NCBI RefSeq assembly: GCF_000328565.1
Contig: NC_019966.1
Location: forward strand, 4,650,001-4,714,000
Source of the DNA: Mycobacterium sp. JS623
GTDB lineage: Bacteria > Actinomycetota > Actinomycetes > Mycobacteriales > Mycobacteriaceae
Direction of reading: 5' to 3'
Length of the DNA: 64,000 nt
The notes beneath the pieces are model-generated. The model was not told the DNA's origin and searched no databases. It saw only the letters and a program-made list of their open reading frames with translations. The translations under genes and the position numbers were made by a program. This document shows, in pieces, positions 33,790-42,586 of this stretch; positions within the stretch are counted from its first letter, which is position 1; the number at the start of each line of letters is the position of its first letter.

Positions 33790-34684
33790 CTAAAATTGGT
33801 GTACCGGCCCCGAAAAGACTTGTTCTCAGCCAACATTCGACACGCATCCAGTAGCGCACGTCGCTGGCGGGCTGGCGTCTGACGGCTACATGACTCTGAC
33901 GGCCTCACCGCGAATCGACGGTAGCGCCGTACACGGCGACTGGGAGCAGACCTCCAACAGCGTGAGGGGCTGCTCGCGGTGACGCTACGACCGCCTTGAA
34001 ACTGATGCCGCAGGGCGTCGCCAAACTCGACATCGGGGATGAACGCGCGACCCGCGCGACTGACGATGGCCACTAGGGCACGCGCCGACCGCTGATCGCC
34101 GCGGGTTCGGTGCCGAATCCGCCCCGGCGCCTGTGAGGCCAGGCCCCCATCTTCCTCGCAGGGCCCGGCGTCACACCAAGCTCGGCTGAATCACCCGGTG
34201 ATCGGTGTCTCGCTACGTCGCAAAGACGAGAGGGACCCGTCGAGCGAATGGTTGATCCCGGTGGCCTCTGTTCCCACATAAACCTCTTTGGCCTCATAGC
34301 AGAACTTCCTTATCAGCCGGGCACCGGGGACCCTCGTCGCGTCCCGCATTAACACTGTGACCGCTTGTGCCGCTTGGCTTTTGGTTCCCGCACCTACCGA
34401 CATCGATGCCCACGTTCGACGATCGAGGTCACGTCGGGAGCTGGGCTCTGCATGCGCTCGAACTTCGCCGAACGTGTCCCGCCAATTGCAGCCGACTTCG
34501 AGTCGATCGATGTGGCTAATCCAAAACTCGGCGATAAGACTGCGCTCTTCCGCGGGCCGTCGATTCAAGCAGCAAACAGAGAATCATCGGTGCCGTTATT
34601 TGCTGAAATAGTTGATTTCTAGATGCCACGAGGTAAATTGGTCCCATACATTCGACGCCACGTCACGGTTTTGCGAGGGGATTC
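33790..34684. other. Long stretch without a recognised gene
   Basis: These 895 nt hold only short overlapping ORFs on both strands, with mixed composition and no recognised motif. Base content is less GC-biased at third positions than in the neighbouring genes, which suggests decayed or non-coding DNA. The last 60 nt are the leader of the gene at 34685, with GAGGGG before its ATG. Confidence 0.5.
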
Positions 34685-35998
34685 ATGTTCAAGACCGGAT
34701 ATCTATCTGTCAGTGCGGGGGTCGCGTCCTTGGGCGCCACGTTGTTGCTGCTTGCCTTTCCGGGGGAACGCACTGCTACCAACCAGCCGTTCACAGTCCC
34801 GGAGGTGCGCCCAGCCGCGGTCACGAACTTCGGCGACATCTATCCATGGCTGATCGGGCTGGGTGGCGGCAATGGCAGCGCCGGCAACGTGAGCTGGAAC
34901 GTTCTCAACGCGTCAGGCGCTGGCGGGAATGCCGTCGGTGCTGACGGCGCGCTGCAGACGGCCAATCTATTGGGTCCGTTCGCCTTCAACCTCGATTCGG
35001 TCAGGTCGTTCAGCGCCAGTCAGGCAGCCCCCGGCGCCACGCCGCCGGGGGGCCAGCCGATCAATCTCGCAGTCGCCGATTTCGACCGGTGGATGGTCGG
35101 AGCGGCGGGTTTGGCCAGCAGTACCGGCCTACTGGGTTGGGAGGCCAACAGCGCCTTCGGCAACACCGGCGGCTTCGCGAATTATGCCGGCACCCTGCAA
35201 ACCGCCAATCAAGTCGGCCCGGCCGTCTTCAACCTCAACGTCCTCAAGGCCATCAGCTTCAGCCAGGCAACAAACGGCACGACCCTGACCGGGCGACAGC
35301 CGGACAACTTCAGCGCCGTGGACATCGGCCGCTGGCAAGCCGGAATACCAGGACTCATCTACAACACCGGCACTACGGGCTTTGTCAACACCGCCGATTT
35401 CGGCGGGGCGGCGAGTTGCCAGTGCCAGGGGGATCCCGGCCCCACCACCACGGGCTGGGTCGGCGGCCTGCACACCACCACCCAAATCGGTCCGATGGTG
35501 TTTGACTTCAACTTCCTACCTGCCATCAGCGCCAGCAACCCAGGAGGCTTCTCCTTCTCGACAGCGCCCGACCTGACCACCGCCAACACCCCGTTCGCCA
35601 ACTACACGCCACCGATGGGTGCCCCGTTCCCCTTCGCCGCCAGCGCTCCGGCGCCCGCGGCCGCTTCCATCGCCAGCGACCCGCCGACGGCGGGCCCGGT
35701 CGGCGACGCCCCGGACACGCAGACATCCCGGACGGTCAGCACGGCCAGTACCCCGAAGCCCGTGATACCTGGTGTCAACGGCGCTCCGCTCGCGCCCCGC
35801 ACCCCGAAACCGGGGACCTCAACCGGTACGACCGACCCGTTCAGCCCGTTCACCGACATGTTCCAGCAGGGGTTTGCCGCGTTCACCGGCACCACCACCG
35901 GGACACCTAGCACGGGGACACCTAGCACGACCGGCAACAACCCGCCCTCCGGCGGGGCAAACACCGGCAGTGGCGGTAGCACAGGCGGGACTGGCTAG
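34685..35998 (+). CDS. Secreted protein with three Gly/Asn-rich repeats, unknown function
   Basis: 437 residues. An N-terminal hydrophobic segment (about 8-23, VSAGVASLGATLLLLAF) acts as signal peptide or anchor. The body has three related units built around LQTANLLGPFAFNLDSVRSF, LQTANQVGPAVFNLNVLKAI and LHTTTQIGPMVFDFNFLPAI, each followed by S.S.A and, in the first two, by a D(F/I).RW motif. The spacing is about 80-110 residues. The C-terminal third is Ala/Pro/Thr-rich, ending in Gly/Ser/Thr repeats. No family is recognised; the Gly/Asn style recalls mycobacterial surface proteins, but there is no PE or PPE N-terminus. A GAGGGG ribosome site precedes the ATG. Confidence 0.75.
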   Translation: MFKTGYLSVSAGVASLGATLLLLAFPGERTATNQPFTVPEVRPAAVTNFGDIYPWLIGLGGGNGSAGNVSWNVLNASGAGGNAVGADGALQTANLLGPFAFNLDSVRSFSASQAAPGATPPGGQPINLAVADFDRWMVGAAGLASSTGLLGWEANSAFGNTGGFANYAGTLQTANQVGPAVFNLNVLKAISFSQATNGTTLTGRQPDNFSAVDIGRWQAGIPGLIYNTGTTGFVNTADFGGAASCQCQGDPGPTTTGWVGGLHTTTQIGPMVFDFNFLPAISASNPGGFSFSTAPDLTTANTPFANYTPPMGAPFPFAASAPAPAAASIASDPPTAGPVGDAPDTQTSRTVSTASTPKPVIPGVNGAPLAPRTPKPGTSTGTTDPFSPFTDMFQQGFAAFTGTTTGTPSTGTPSTTGNNPPSGGANTGSGGSTGGTG

Positions 35999-36015
35999 CC
36001 GAGGCTAAGCGCATC

Positions 36016-36570
36016 TCACTTGCAGAGCTCGACGATCCTCGCGCTCTTGGCCTCCACCTCGTGGAGCCGTCCGACCTGGCCGGGGTCGTCATCGGGCACC
36101 CCAGCCAGCGCATAGATTGTGAGATCTTGCAGATCGCCGGCGAGCGACCGCATCACGTCCGCTAGCTCGTGCGGAACAGCGGGATCCACATGGTCAGTGA
36201 GGTAGCGGCCGCCGGCAGACATGGCCAGGCGAGCGTTGGCCGCCACCGCCTGCTTCGCTATCGGATCGGCACCGACGTCCGCGTGGGTCTGTAGCGATAT
36301 CCCCGTCCGCACCGTGCTGTACGCGGAACATGCACGTCCCTTGGCCTCGGCGGTCTGCTGTGCGGTCGGCGACGGGACGCTACTGGCCTGAGGTCGCAAC
36401 AGCGCCCATATCGCCAGCGCCAACGCGACGATCGCGATCAATGCGGCAGCGGCCGCGCCCCACCTCGAAAGGACCGGCTGATGCGCCGGCTTGCCGCCTG
36501 AATGGGCCGCCCGCCGCTTTCCTGTCGACCGAGATGGCTCCTCCGCTTCCGGTTCAGTGCTGTGCGACAT
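36016..36570 (-). CDS. Membrane-anchored hypothetical protein
   Basis: 184 residues with a charged cytoplasmic N-terminus (about 1-35), one membrane helix (WGAAAAALIAIVALALAIWA) and an outer domain with a conserved-looking CSAYSTVRTGISLQTHAD and two cysteines near its ends. Many such single-helix proteins of unknown role occur in mycobacteria. It converges with the three-repeat gene, 17 nt between stops. Confidence 0.75.
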   Translation of the reverse strand: MSHSTEPEAEEPSRSTGKRRAAHSGGKPAHQPVLSRWGAAAAALIAIVALALAIWALLRPQASSVPSPTAQQTAEAKGRACSAYSTVRTGISLQTHADVGADPIAKQAVAANARLAMSAGGRYLTDHVDPAVPHELADVMRSLAGDLQDLTIYALAGVPDDDPGQVGRLHEVEAKSARIVELCK

Positions 36571-36762
36571 GGTGAAGGAATGGTAACCGGGAATATTCGG
36601 ATAAGGCCGATTTGACCGCTAATCGCGCGCCCCTTTGAGGCAAAGGCATTTGAATTGCGCGGCGATGGCCACGATTACCTCCGGATCCGTCGCGGCCGTG
36701 TTAGTAGGCGCCAATCTCAGGTCGGACACTAATGGCCCATTCTTGGGATATTGACGCTGTAG

Positions 36763-37680
36763 CTAATTCGTAGCAGCGAACTGCTGACCGAAGTCGTTTA
36801 TCACCTCGGCAACGCGCCGCACCTGGTCGACGTTCGAATTCGTCGGGATGAGGTGAACCTCATCGGTGCCGATGTCGGAGAACTTACGCAGCACGGCGGT
36901 CAAGTCATCCTCGTTGCCCGCCCATCCGGTGGTGGGTGCGATCGCGTCCACTACGTCGGCCGGAATCCAGTTCATGTAGCGCAGCAGGTGGCGGTGAATC
37001 TGGGCCCTGGCCTCCCGCCGGTCGTCGCCGATGGCGAACCAGAAGGACGTCGCCAAATGCGGCTTGGGCTTACCGGCCTGTGCCCACGCCTGGCGCGCGA
37101 CATCGAACAGCTCGTTTTGGTTGTCGACGTTCAGATCAAGCGTGGTGCCGGCCACCCCGTCGGCCCAAACTGCAGCGCTTCGAACGGTTTTCGGGCCCAT
37201 CGTGCCGACCAGCAGCTTCGGTCCGCCGGCCTGCGCCGGCGGGGGTCCCACAGGCACAACGGAGTCCGTGATCTTTTCACCGGCCCAGATCCGCTTCATT
37301 ACGTCGACGGTCTCGGCCAGCCCGCGGATCGTCTGCGTCGCGGGGTCGGCGCCTACGGCGTGATAGTCCTCGTGGCGACCGCCGACGCCGAGGCCGACCG
37401 TCAGCCGGCCGCCGCTGAGCACGTCGCCGGTGGACAACTGTTTGGCCAGCATGACGGGGTCGTGCAGCTGCGGCACCACGACCGTCGTCACCAACTGCAC
37501 CCGGTCTGTCCACGCGGCGAGCGCTCCCATCAACGTCAGGGATTCGGGATTGTCGAAGGCGATGCGCTCACCCCAGCACAGCGACGAGAACGGGCCGGCG
37601 TCGATGAGACTGGCCCACGCCCGCAGCGTCGCCGCGTCCAAATTCGGCTCCATCACCGGCATGGTCATCCCGATCTGCAC
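36763..37680 (-). CDS. LLM-class (luciferase-like) F420-dependent oxidoreductase
   Basis: 305 residues from the GTG at 37680 (VQIGMTMPVMEP). The TIM-barrel of the bacterial-luciferase family is shown by FSSLCWGERIAFDN, GRLTVGLGVGGRHEDY and GPKLLVGTMGPKTVR. In mycobacteria most such proteins use coenzyme F420; the substrate is not predictable. The open frame extends far upstream but only as the antisense of the divergent VOC gene at 37723. The 42-nt spacer must hold both promoters. Confidence 0.88.
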   Translation of the reverse strand: MQIGMTMPVMEPNLDAATLRAWASLIDAGPFSSLCWGERIAFDNPESLTLMGALAAWTDRVQLVTTVVVPQLHDPVMLAKQLSTGDVLSGGRLTVGLGVGGRHEDYHAVGADPATQTIRGLAETVDVMKRIWAGEKITDSVVPVGPPPAQAGGPKLLVGTMGPKTVRSAAVWADGVAGTTLDLNVDNQNELFDVARQAWAQAGKPKPHLATSFWFAIGDDRREARAQIHRHLLRYMNWIPADVVDAIAPTTGWAGNEDDLTAVLRKFSDIGTDEVHLIPTNSNVDQVRRVAEVINDFGQQFAATN

Positions 37681-37722
37681 GTCGGTGATTCTGGCATGTG
37701 TCGCGACTGGCAGCATGAGGTC

Positions 37723-38136
37723 ATGACGATCAGCACCAGTTCCATCGCACACGTGCGACTCACTGTCACCGACATCGAGCGGTCGCGGCAGTTCTACGAG
37801 AGCGTGTTCGGCTGGCCGGTGTTGATCGAGACGCCCGAGAGCGCCGACGCGGCCACCCAAGAGGCGCTGAGCTTTCTGTTCGGCGGGGTCATCTACGACC
37901 TCGGCGGCACGCTGGTCGGCCTTCGGCCCGTCGCGTCCGACAGGTTCCACGAGGACCGCTGCGGCCTGGACCACCTGGCCTTCCGCGTGGCCACCAAGGC
38001 GGAATTGGATGACGCCGCAGCGCATCTCGACGAGCTCGGAGTCGAATACGAGCCCATCAAGGACATCGGGCCGTCCTACATTCTGGAGTTCCGCGACCCG
38101 GACAACATCGCGCTGGAGCTGACGGCTCCCAAGTAG
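37723..38136 (+). CDS. VOC (glyoxalase/dioxygenase-fold) protein
   Basis: 137 residues starting MTISTSSIAHVRLTVTDIER. Two beta-alpha-beta-beta-beta modules are visible, with metal-ligand-type positions in IAHVRLTV, CGLDHLAF and ILEFRDPDNIALEL. The family covers glyoxalases, dioxygenases and antibiotic-binding proteins, so no substrate is assigned. Its stop directly abuts the stop of the convergent methyltransferase gene. Confidence 0.88.
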   Translation: MTISTSSIAHVRLTVTDIERSRQFYESVFGWPVLIETPESADAATQEALSFLFGGVIYDLGGTLVGLRPVASDRFHEDRCGLDHLAFRVATKAELDDAAAHLDELGVEYEPIKDIGPSYILEFRDPDNIALELTAPK

Positions 38137-38979
38137 TCACCGGGTAAGGCGGACAATCCCGCTGTAGGTGTTGTTGCCGGGTTTATGCGGATCTGGCTGC
38201 GGCAGCCAGGCCAGGGGACGCATCCACAGTGGCAGCCGGCCGAAGCGGTGCGCCGCGGTGAAGACCGAATCCATCTCAACCACACGCCAGCCCAGGTCCT
38301 CGAAATAGCCGACGCCGTTCTCGGGCGCGAAGATGAACGGCGCACTGTCCAGCAGGCCGCGAGTGCGCTTGTTCATCCGCTTCTGCAGGCCCGGGCCGAA
38401 AAAGTCGAGCACCCACCAGGCGATCTCTGGGCGGGTGAATGCGGTCGACAACCCTCGGACGTCGCGCTCTTGGAGGTACATCAGCAGGCCCTCGGTCAGC
38501 ACGAGTGCCTTGGTGACGCCTGCCAACTCGTCGGTCAAGAACTCGTCGCGGGCCCGCGGATCGGCGAGGTCGACGACATGCCGCGTCAACCGGCACCGCG
38601 GCGTCTGATCGGCGAGGGCGTGCGCCTTCTCGGTCAGCAGGTCCGGCAGATCGGCCTCGACCCACGTGAAGTCCTGCGGCAGATCTAACCGGTACGGCCG
38701 GGCATCAAGGCCCGCGGCCAGGTTCAGCACCTTGTCGCAACCGTCGGCGATGGCCTCGAGGATGATGTCGTCGATGACCTTGGTGCGCGCCGCCAGCCAC
38801 CAGCCGTTGCGAATCGCGCGGGGTGCCGCGGCAACGATGGCGCGGCCGCGCTCGCCAGCGAGCCGGTCGGCGAGGTGATCGTGGAACAACGCATCGGGAC
38901 GCTCAGATTCGACCGCCCGGTACGTCGCGACCCAGCGTGCGGTGTCCGAAACATGGGAAATCAGAGGTTCTGTCGCCAC
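38137..38979 (-). CDS. Class I SAM-dependent methyltransferase, PPM/TIGR00027-like
   Basis: 280 residues from the GTG at 38979 (VATEPLISHVSDTARW). It belongs to the leucine-carboxyl-methyltransferase-like group common in mycobacteria: SAM site VLNLAAGLDARPYRLDLP, followed by WVEADLPDLLTEK and LTEGLLMYL. Substrates of this group are mostly unknown; some modify lipids. The stop touches that of the VOC gene. It is 17 nt downstream of the TDT transporter gene, so the two may share a transcript. Confidence 0.88.
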   Translation of the reverse strand: MATEPLISHVSDTARWVATYRAVESERPDALFHDHLADRLAGERGRAIVAAAPRAIRNGWWLAARTKVIDDIILEAIADGCDKVLNLAAGLDARPYRLDLPQDFTWVEADLPDLLTEKAHALADQTPRCRLTRHVVDLADPRARDEFLTDELAGVTKALVLTEGLLMYLQERDVRGLSTAFTRPEIAWWVLDFFGPGLQKRMNKRTRGLLDSAPFIFAPENGVGYFEDLGWRVVEMDSVFTAAHRFGRLPLWMRPLAWLPQPDPHKPGNNTYSGIVRLTR

Positions 38980-38996
38980 GCTACGAGTCTTCCACG

Positions 38997-40115
38997 CTAG
39001 GCAGGCGCATCCTTCTTGGCCTTGATCGGATCCGCCGATGGCGGCGCAAAGATGTTGCCGCGCACGCCCCCTCGGAACGTCCGCACCGCCACCAGGCACC
39101 AGGTACTCAACAGCCCCACATAGGCGATGGCCGCGGCGACGCGGAATGCCGGTAGCCCGCTGTGGACGGCCAGCTGCGTGGTGCCCGTGACGAACGTGCC
39201 GACAGGAAAGGTCAGGCTCCACCACGTCAGCGCGAACGGCATCCCGCGCCGAAGCGTGCGGATGGTCAATGCCGTCGCCAGTGCGATCCACAACACCGCG
39301 AACCCCCACACTGGAACGCCGTACAGAATCGCGAAGACGCCCATGCCGTCGGCTAGCCGCGGCTCAACGGCCAGCGCCGCGTTGGTCCCGAGAAGCCCTG
39401 CGGCCGTGATCGATTGGCCGAGTGGACCGAGCACGATCCACAGCGTCGGAACCCGCGCGGTGCCCGAGGTGCCGAAGTGCGCAAGGCGACTCCACACCAT
39501 CGTGATGATGATGAGCGACGCGACGAGCGAAAGTCCGAACATCGCGTAGCAGCCGTAGAGCATGGTTTGCCTGCCGGTGCCCGGCGCCAAGTGCGGGATC
39601 AGCAGCGCGCCCGTGGCCGCGGACACCATCGGCGGCACCACCGGCATCAGCCAACCGCCGAATGCAGCGTCGGGTTCGACGCGGTACTGCGTGAACATCA
39701 GATACGGGATGCTGATCGCGGTGAACAGCCCCCCGAGCGTGCCCGCGCTCCACAGCACCCAGTCGAGATCGATGGCGGCCCGTTCACCGATCAGATCCCT
39801 GCCGACGAGGGTCGCCCCGGCGCCGACGGTGAGCAAAGCCATAGGTGCCGCGCCGTAGAAATGGCCCATCTGCGGGTTGTAGGCATGACTGCGGGCCACC
39901 GTCGGGTGGCGTACCCAGTGCGCGGCCACCGCGACGATGAGCATCACCAGCCATACCGTGCTCGCCACCCACACGACCTCGGCGAACGCGCGCAGACCGG
40001 GGACATGCAGCGGCAGCGGCGCGCCCGCCGTGGCGACTATGCCGGTGCCCATGACCGAGGCGAACCAATTCGGACCCAAAAAGCCCAGTCGCTGCTGCCG
40101 GTCGGTCATCGTCAT
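38997..40115 (-). CDS. TDT-family (TehA/SLAC1-like) membrane transporter
   Basis: 372 residues from the ATG at 40115, with about ten membrane helices. The family start GFLGPNWFASVMGTGIVATA is characteristic, as are later FGLSLVASLIIITMVWSRLA and WSLTFPVGTFVTGT. Relatives include tellurite-resistance TehA, malate permeases and plant anion channels; here an anion or C4-dicarboxylate role is likely but unproven. The preceding 27 codons of open frame are not needed. It lies upstream of the methyltransferase gene. Confidence 0.88.
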   Translation of the reverse strand: MTMTDRQQRLGFLGPNWFASVMGTGIVATAGAPLPLHVPGLRAFAEVVWVASTVWLVMLIVAVAAHWVRHPTVARSHAYNPQMGHFYGAAPMALLTVGAGATLVGRDLIGERAAIDLDWVLWSAGTLGGLFTAISIPYLMFTQYRVEPDAAFGGWLMPVVPPMVSAATGALLIPHLAPGTGRQTMLYGCYAMFGLSLVASLIIITMVWSRLAHFGTSGTARVPTLWIVLGPLGQSITAAGLLGTNAALAVEPRLADGMGVFAILYGVPVWGFAVLWIALATALTIRTLRRGMPFALTWWSLTFPVGTFVTGTTQLAVHSGLPAFRVAAAIAYVGLLSTWCLVAVRTFRGGVRGNIFAPPSADPIKAKKDAPA

Positions 40116-40207
40116 GCGGCCATCATCGCGCCTGCGGGGGATTTCCCCCGGCAGGTTCTCGGGGAAACGCCGTGTCGCAGGTCGGCCGGTGTCCATAGGT
40201 TGAAGGC

Positions 40208-41064
40208 ATGGTCGCAGTCACCGAAACGAGCCCCGACAGCAACCCGGCACCGGCACCCGCTGCCGCCGACGAGCCCGTCGCCGCAGCCCCGCGCAACCTC
40301 GGCGTGGTGCCGACCGCCTCGTTGCTGATTGGCGCCGCGATCGCGGTGGTGTGGTTCTGGATTCCCTTGACAATCCCGCGGGCATGCGGTCGGTGATCGT
40401 CGACACCGGCTCTGTACCCATCGCGATTCGCATCACCACCGACCGGCAGGCACGTGAGCCGCGGGCCGATCTTCGGATGGTCAACTCCATTCGTGCGGAT
40501 GCAAATCCGTTGCTGGTCAACACCGATCCAGCGGGTACGCGGGTCACGATCAACGGTGAGTCTTCAGCGTTCCTGGACTTCGGCCGCGCGGGCGAGATCA
40601 ACCTGGTGCTGCCGCCCGACCTCGGCCGCAAGCTGACGGTCACTGCAAAGCAGGACGCCGGCGTGGTGCTGGCGCAGGCCGATCTCGACCAGCTGATCGC
40701 CCAAACCGGCGCCGGTGCGGTGGTGCTGAGCGGGGCGGCGCGGCGCGTCGAGATCCACAACGTCGACGGTGAGGTGGTGACGCGCGATCCGATCCGGGTG
40801 ACCGAATCGTTCAGCGCCACCACCGAAAACGGTGACATCAAGGTCGATTTCGCTGACACCGCACCGCGTACTGTCGATGTGTCCAGTCAGAACGGTGACG
40901 TCGTCGTGGCGCTGCCGGTGCGCGGGCCCTACGTCGTCAACGCCAATACCGAAAACGGCTCGACGGCGGTACGGGTGCCGCAGACCGCGAACCGCGAGGA
41001 CGCCGCGGCCGTGGTTACCGCGCGCTCGGAAAACGGCGACGTCGTCATCGACGACCTGCGATGA
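40208..41064 (+). pseudogene. DUF4097-type membrane protein gene interrupted by a frameshift
   Basis: Two overlapping frames look like one gene. The first (40208-40396) encodes an acidic Pro/Ala-rich start and a membrane helix, SLLIGAAIAVVWFW, then runs off into a stop. The second (open from 40351) encodes LDNPAGMRSVIVDTGSVPIA and a beta-helix-like domain with repeats TENGDIKVDF, SQNGDVVVAL, TENGSTAVRV and SENGDVVIDD, typical of DUF4097. Dropping one T near 40355 would join them as AIAVVVLDSLDNPAG. It may be a true mutation, a sequencing error, or two separately translated pieces. Confidence 0.6.
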
Positions 41065-41080
41065 CGGGCGGGGCGCTAGC

Positions 41081-41140
41081 GCCGAGATTGCACTCAGGGC
41101 TGTGGAGTTCGCGAAATCACGACCCTGTGTGCAATATCGC
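41081..41140. terminator. Imperfect stem-loop of the GAGATTGCACT family
   Basis: The arm GAGATTGCACTCAGGG begins at 41084 and pairs with CCCTGTGTGCAATATC from 41123 with two mismatches. It lies between the convergent DUF4097 and sigma-factor genes and runs into the last codons of the latter. The first 14 nt are identical to those of the element at 54771. Confidence 0.5.
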
Positions 41141-42094
41141 GCCGACTTCGAACGCTTCGTGTATCAGCGGCAGCCCGAACAGCGTGACCAGCCGCGGATC
41201 CCCGAACACCACGATGCGGGCGATCCCGGACGCGGTCACGTCGAGCACCGCGATACCGAATGCACGCAGCACGCCGTCGTCATCGCGACGATAGGCGGCC
41301 ACCGCGGGCTGGCCGTTGGCTCCGATCTCTACCATGCGCCAATCGCCCTGCACGCCAACCACTCCGGCGAGGTAGGGCAGACACGTCGCCCGCCCCGAGA
41401 ACCACGTCCGCGATCCGACCATCTCCAGCGCGGCGTCGTGACGCAGCGCGTCGGCGAGCAAAGTGGTGTCGGCGTTCTCGAACGCGGACATGTACTTCTC
41501 GAGCAGCTCGCGCGCTTGCGGTTCGGTCGGCTCGATGACCTCGTCGGCGTTCGGCGCGATGTCCCGCATCCGGGCGCGGGCCCGCTGCAACGCACTCTTC
41601 ACGGCGGTGACGCTGAGGTCGAGCATCGCGGCGACATCCGCGGCCGGGAAGGCCAACACGTCACGGAGCAGAAGCACCGCGCGCTGCTGCGCCGGGAGGT
41701 GCTGAAGGCTCGCGATCAGCGCCAGCCGCAGACTCTCGCGCGACGTCACGACCGCGGCCGGATCGTCGACCCGGGAATCCGGAATGGCCTCCACCCACGC
41801 CACATTCGGCGCTGGCACGGCTTCGGCGTGCGGGTCGTCGGCGGGCCCCGTCAGGCCCGACGGCAACACCCGCCTACCGCTGTGCGCCAGCGTCGACAAG
41901 CACGTGTTGGTTGCGATGCGGTACAACCACGTCCGCACCGACGACCGGTTCTCGAAATTCCGGTATCCGCGCCACGCCCGCAGATAGGTCTCCTGCACGA
42001 CGTCCTCGGCGTCGTGCGCCGACCCGAGCATGCGATAACAGTGCGCGATCAACTCGCGGCGATACGGTTCGGTGTCGCGGACGAATTCACTCAT
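41117..42094 (-). CDS. ECF-type sigma factor with SnoaL-like C-terminal domain
   Basis: 325 residues. Region 2 is FVRDTEPYRRELIAHCYRML followed by AHDAEDVVQETYLRAWRGY. Region 4 is LQHLPAQQRAVLLLRDVL with the helix-turn-helix DVAAMLDLSVTAVKSALQRA. A C-terminal domain of about 120 residues (LLEKYMSAFENADTTLLADA) resembles the SnoaL-like fold found in SigG/SigJ-type sigma factors, where it replaces a separate anti-sigma factor. No anti-sigma gene is adjacent. Its ATG overlaps the stop of the F420/PPOX gene. Confidence 0.9.
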   Translation of the reverse strand: MSEFVRDTEPYRRELIAHCYRMLGSAHDAEDVVQETYLRAWRGYRNFENRSSVRTWLYRIATNTCLSTLAHSGRRVLPSGLTGPADDPHAEAVPAPNVAWVEAIPDSRVDDPAAVVTSRESLRLALIASLQHLPAQQRAVLLLRDVLAFPAADVAAMLDLSVTAVKSALQRARARMRDIAPNADEVIEPTEPQARELLEKYMSAFENADTTLLADALRHDAALEMVGSRTWFSGRATCLPYLAGVVGVQGDWRMVEIGANGQPAVAAYRRDDDGVLRAFGIAVLDVTASGIARIVVFGDPRLVTLFGLPLIHEAFEVGAILHTGS

Positions 42095-42492
42095 GTGGCC
42101 GCCGGCGGAAATTGGTAGAGCTTGTCCGGTGTAATGCGCACGATCAGCCGTTCGGCCTCCGGCTCGGGCGGCGGCTGCGCACCGCCCATGTATCGGTCAT
42201 ACATTTCGTAGAGCAATCGCTTCTGCGGGTCCTCAGTGATCTCCACCGTGCCACGGATCTCCAGATAGCGCGGCTGGCGCTTGTCGGCGACCAGCAAGCT
42301 GACGCGCGGGTCGCGAGCCATATTGCGCGTCTTCAGCCGACCCTTGATGGTGCTGAACACCACTGTGTCACCGTCGCGTTTGACGAATATCACCGACGAC
42401 TGCGGGCGTCCATCGGCGTTCGAGGTGGCGATCGCCGCGATGTGCGGTCCGTCGAGCACCTCGCGCGCAAGCTGGTTGAGCGTTATGTCCAT
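42091..42492 (-). CDS. PPOX-class split-barrel oxidoreductase, probably F420-dependent
   Basis: 133 residues from the ATG at 42492 (MDITLNQLAREVLDG). The flavin-type split barrel is seen in HIAAIATSNADGRPQSSVIF, TIKGRLKTRNMARDPRVSLL and YLEIRGTVEI. The family F420H2-dependent enzymes reduce biliverdin, quinones or aflatoxins. It overlaps the sigma-factor start by ATGA, so both are made from one transcript. It is divergent from the methyltransferase gene at 42587. Confidence 0.88.
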   Translation of the reverse strand: MDITLNQLAREVLDGPHIAAIATSNADGRPQSSVIFVKRDGDTVVFSTIKGRLKTRNMARDPRVSLLVADKRQPRYLEIRGTVEITEDPQKRLLYEMYDRYMGGAQPPPEPEAERLIVRITPDKLYQFPPAAT

Positions 42493-42586
42493 GCCGGTAT
42501 AGACCCATGGAACCGCGAAAAAGAATCGGTGAGCCTTTGGGCGGCCTAAACTCGTGGTGTTGTCGGGACGCGGGGGCGTGATTGCA

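Noticed and set aside
36853..37722. Long plus-strand extension of the VOC gene
   Set aside because: It is antisense to the F420 oxidoreductase; the VOC fold starts at the ATG 37723.
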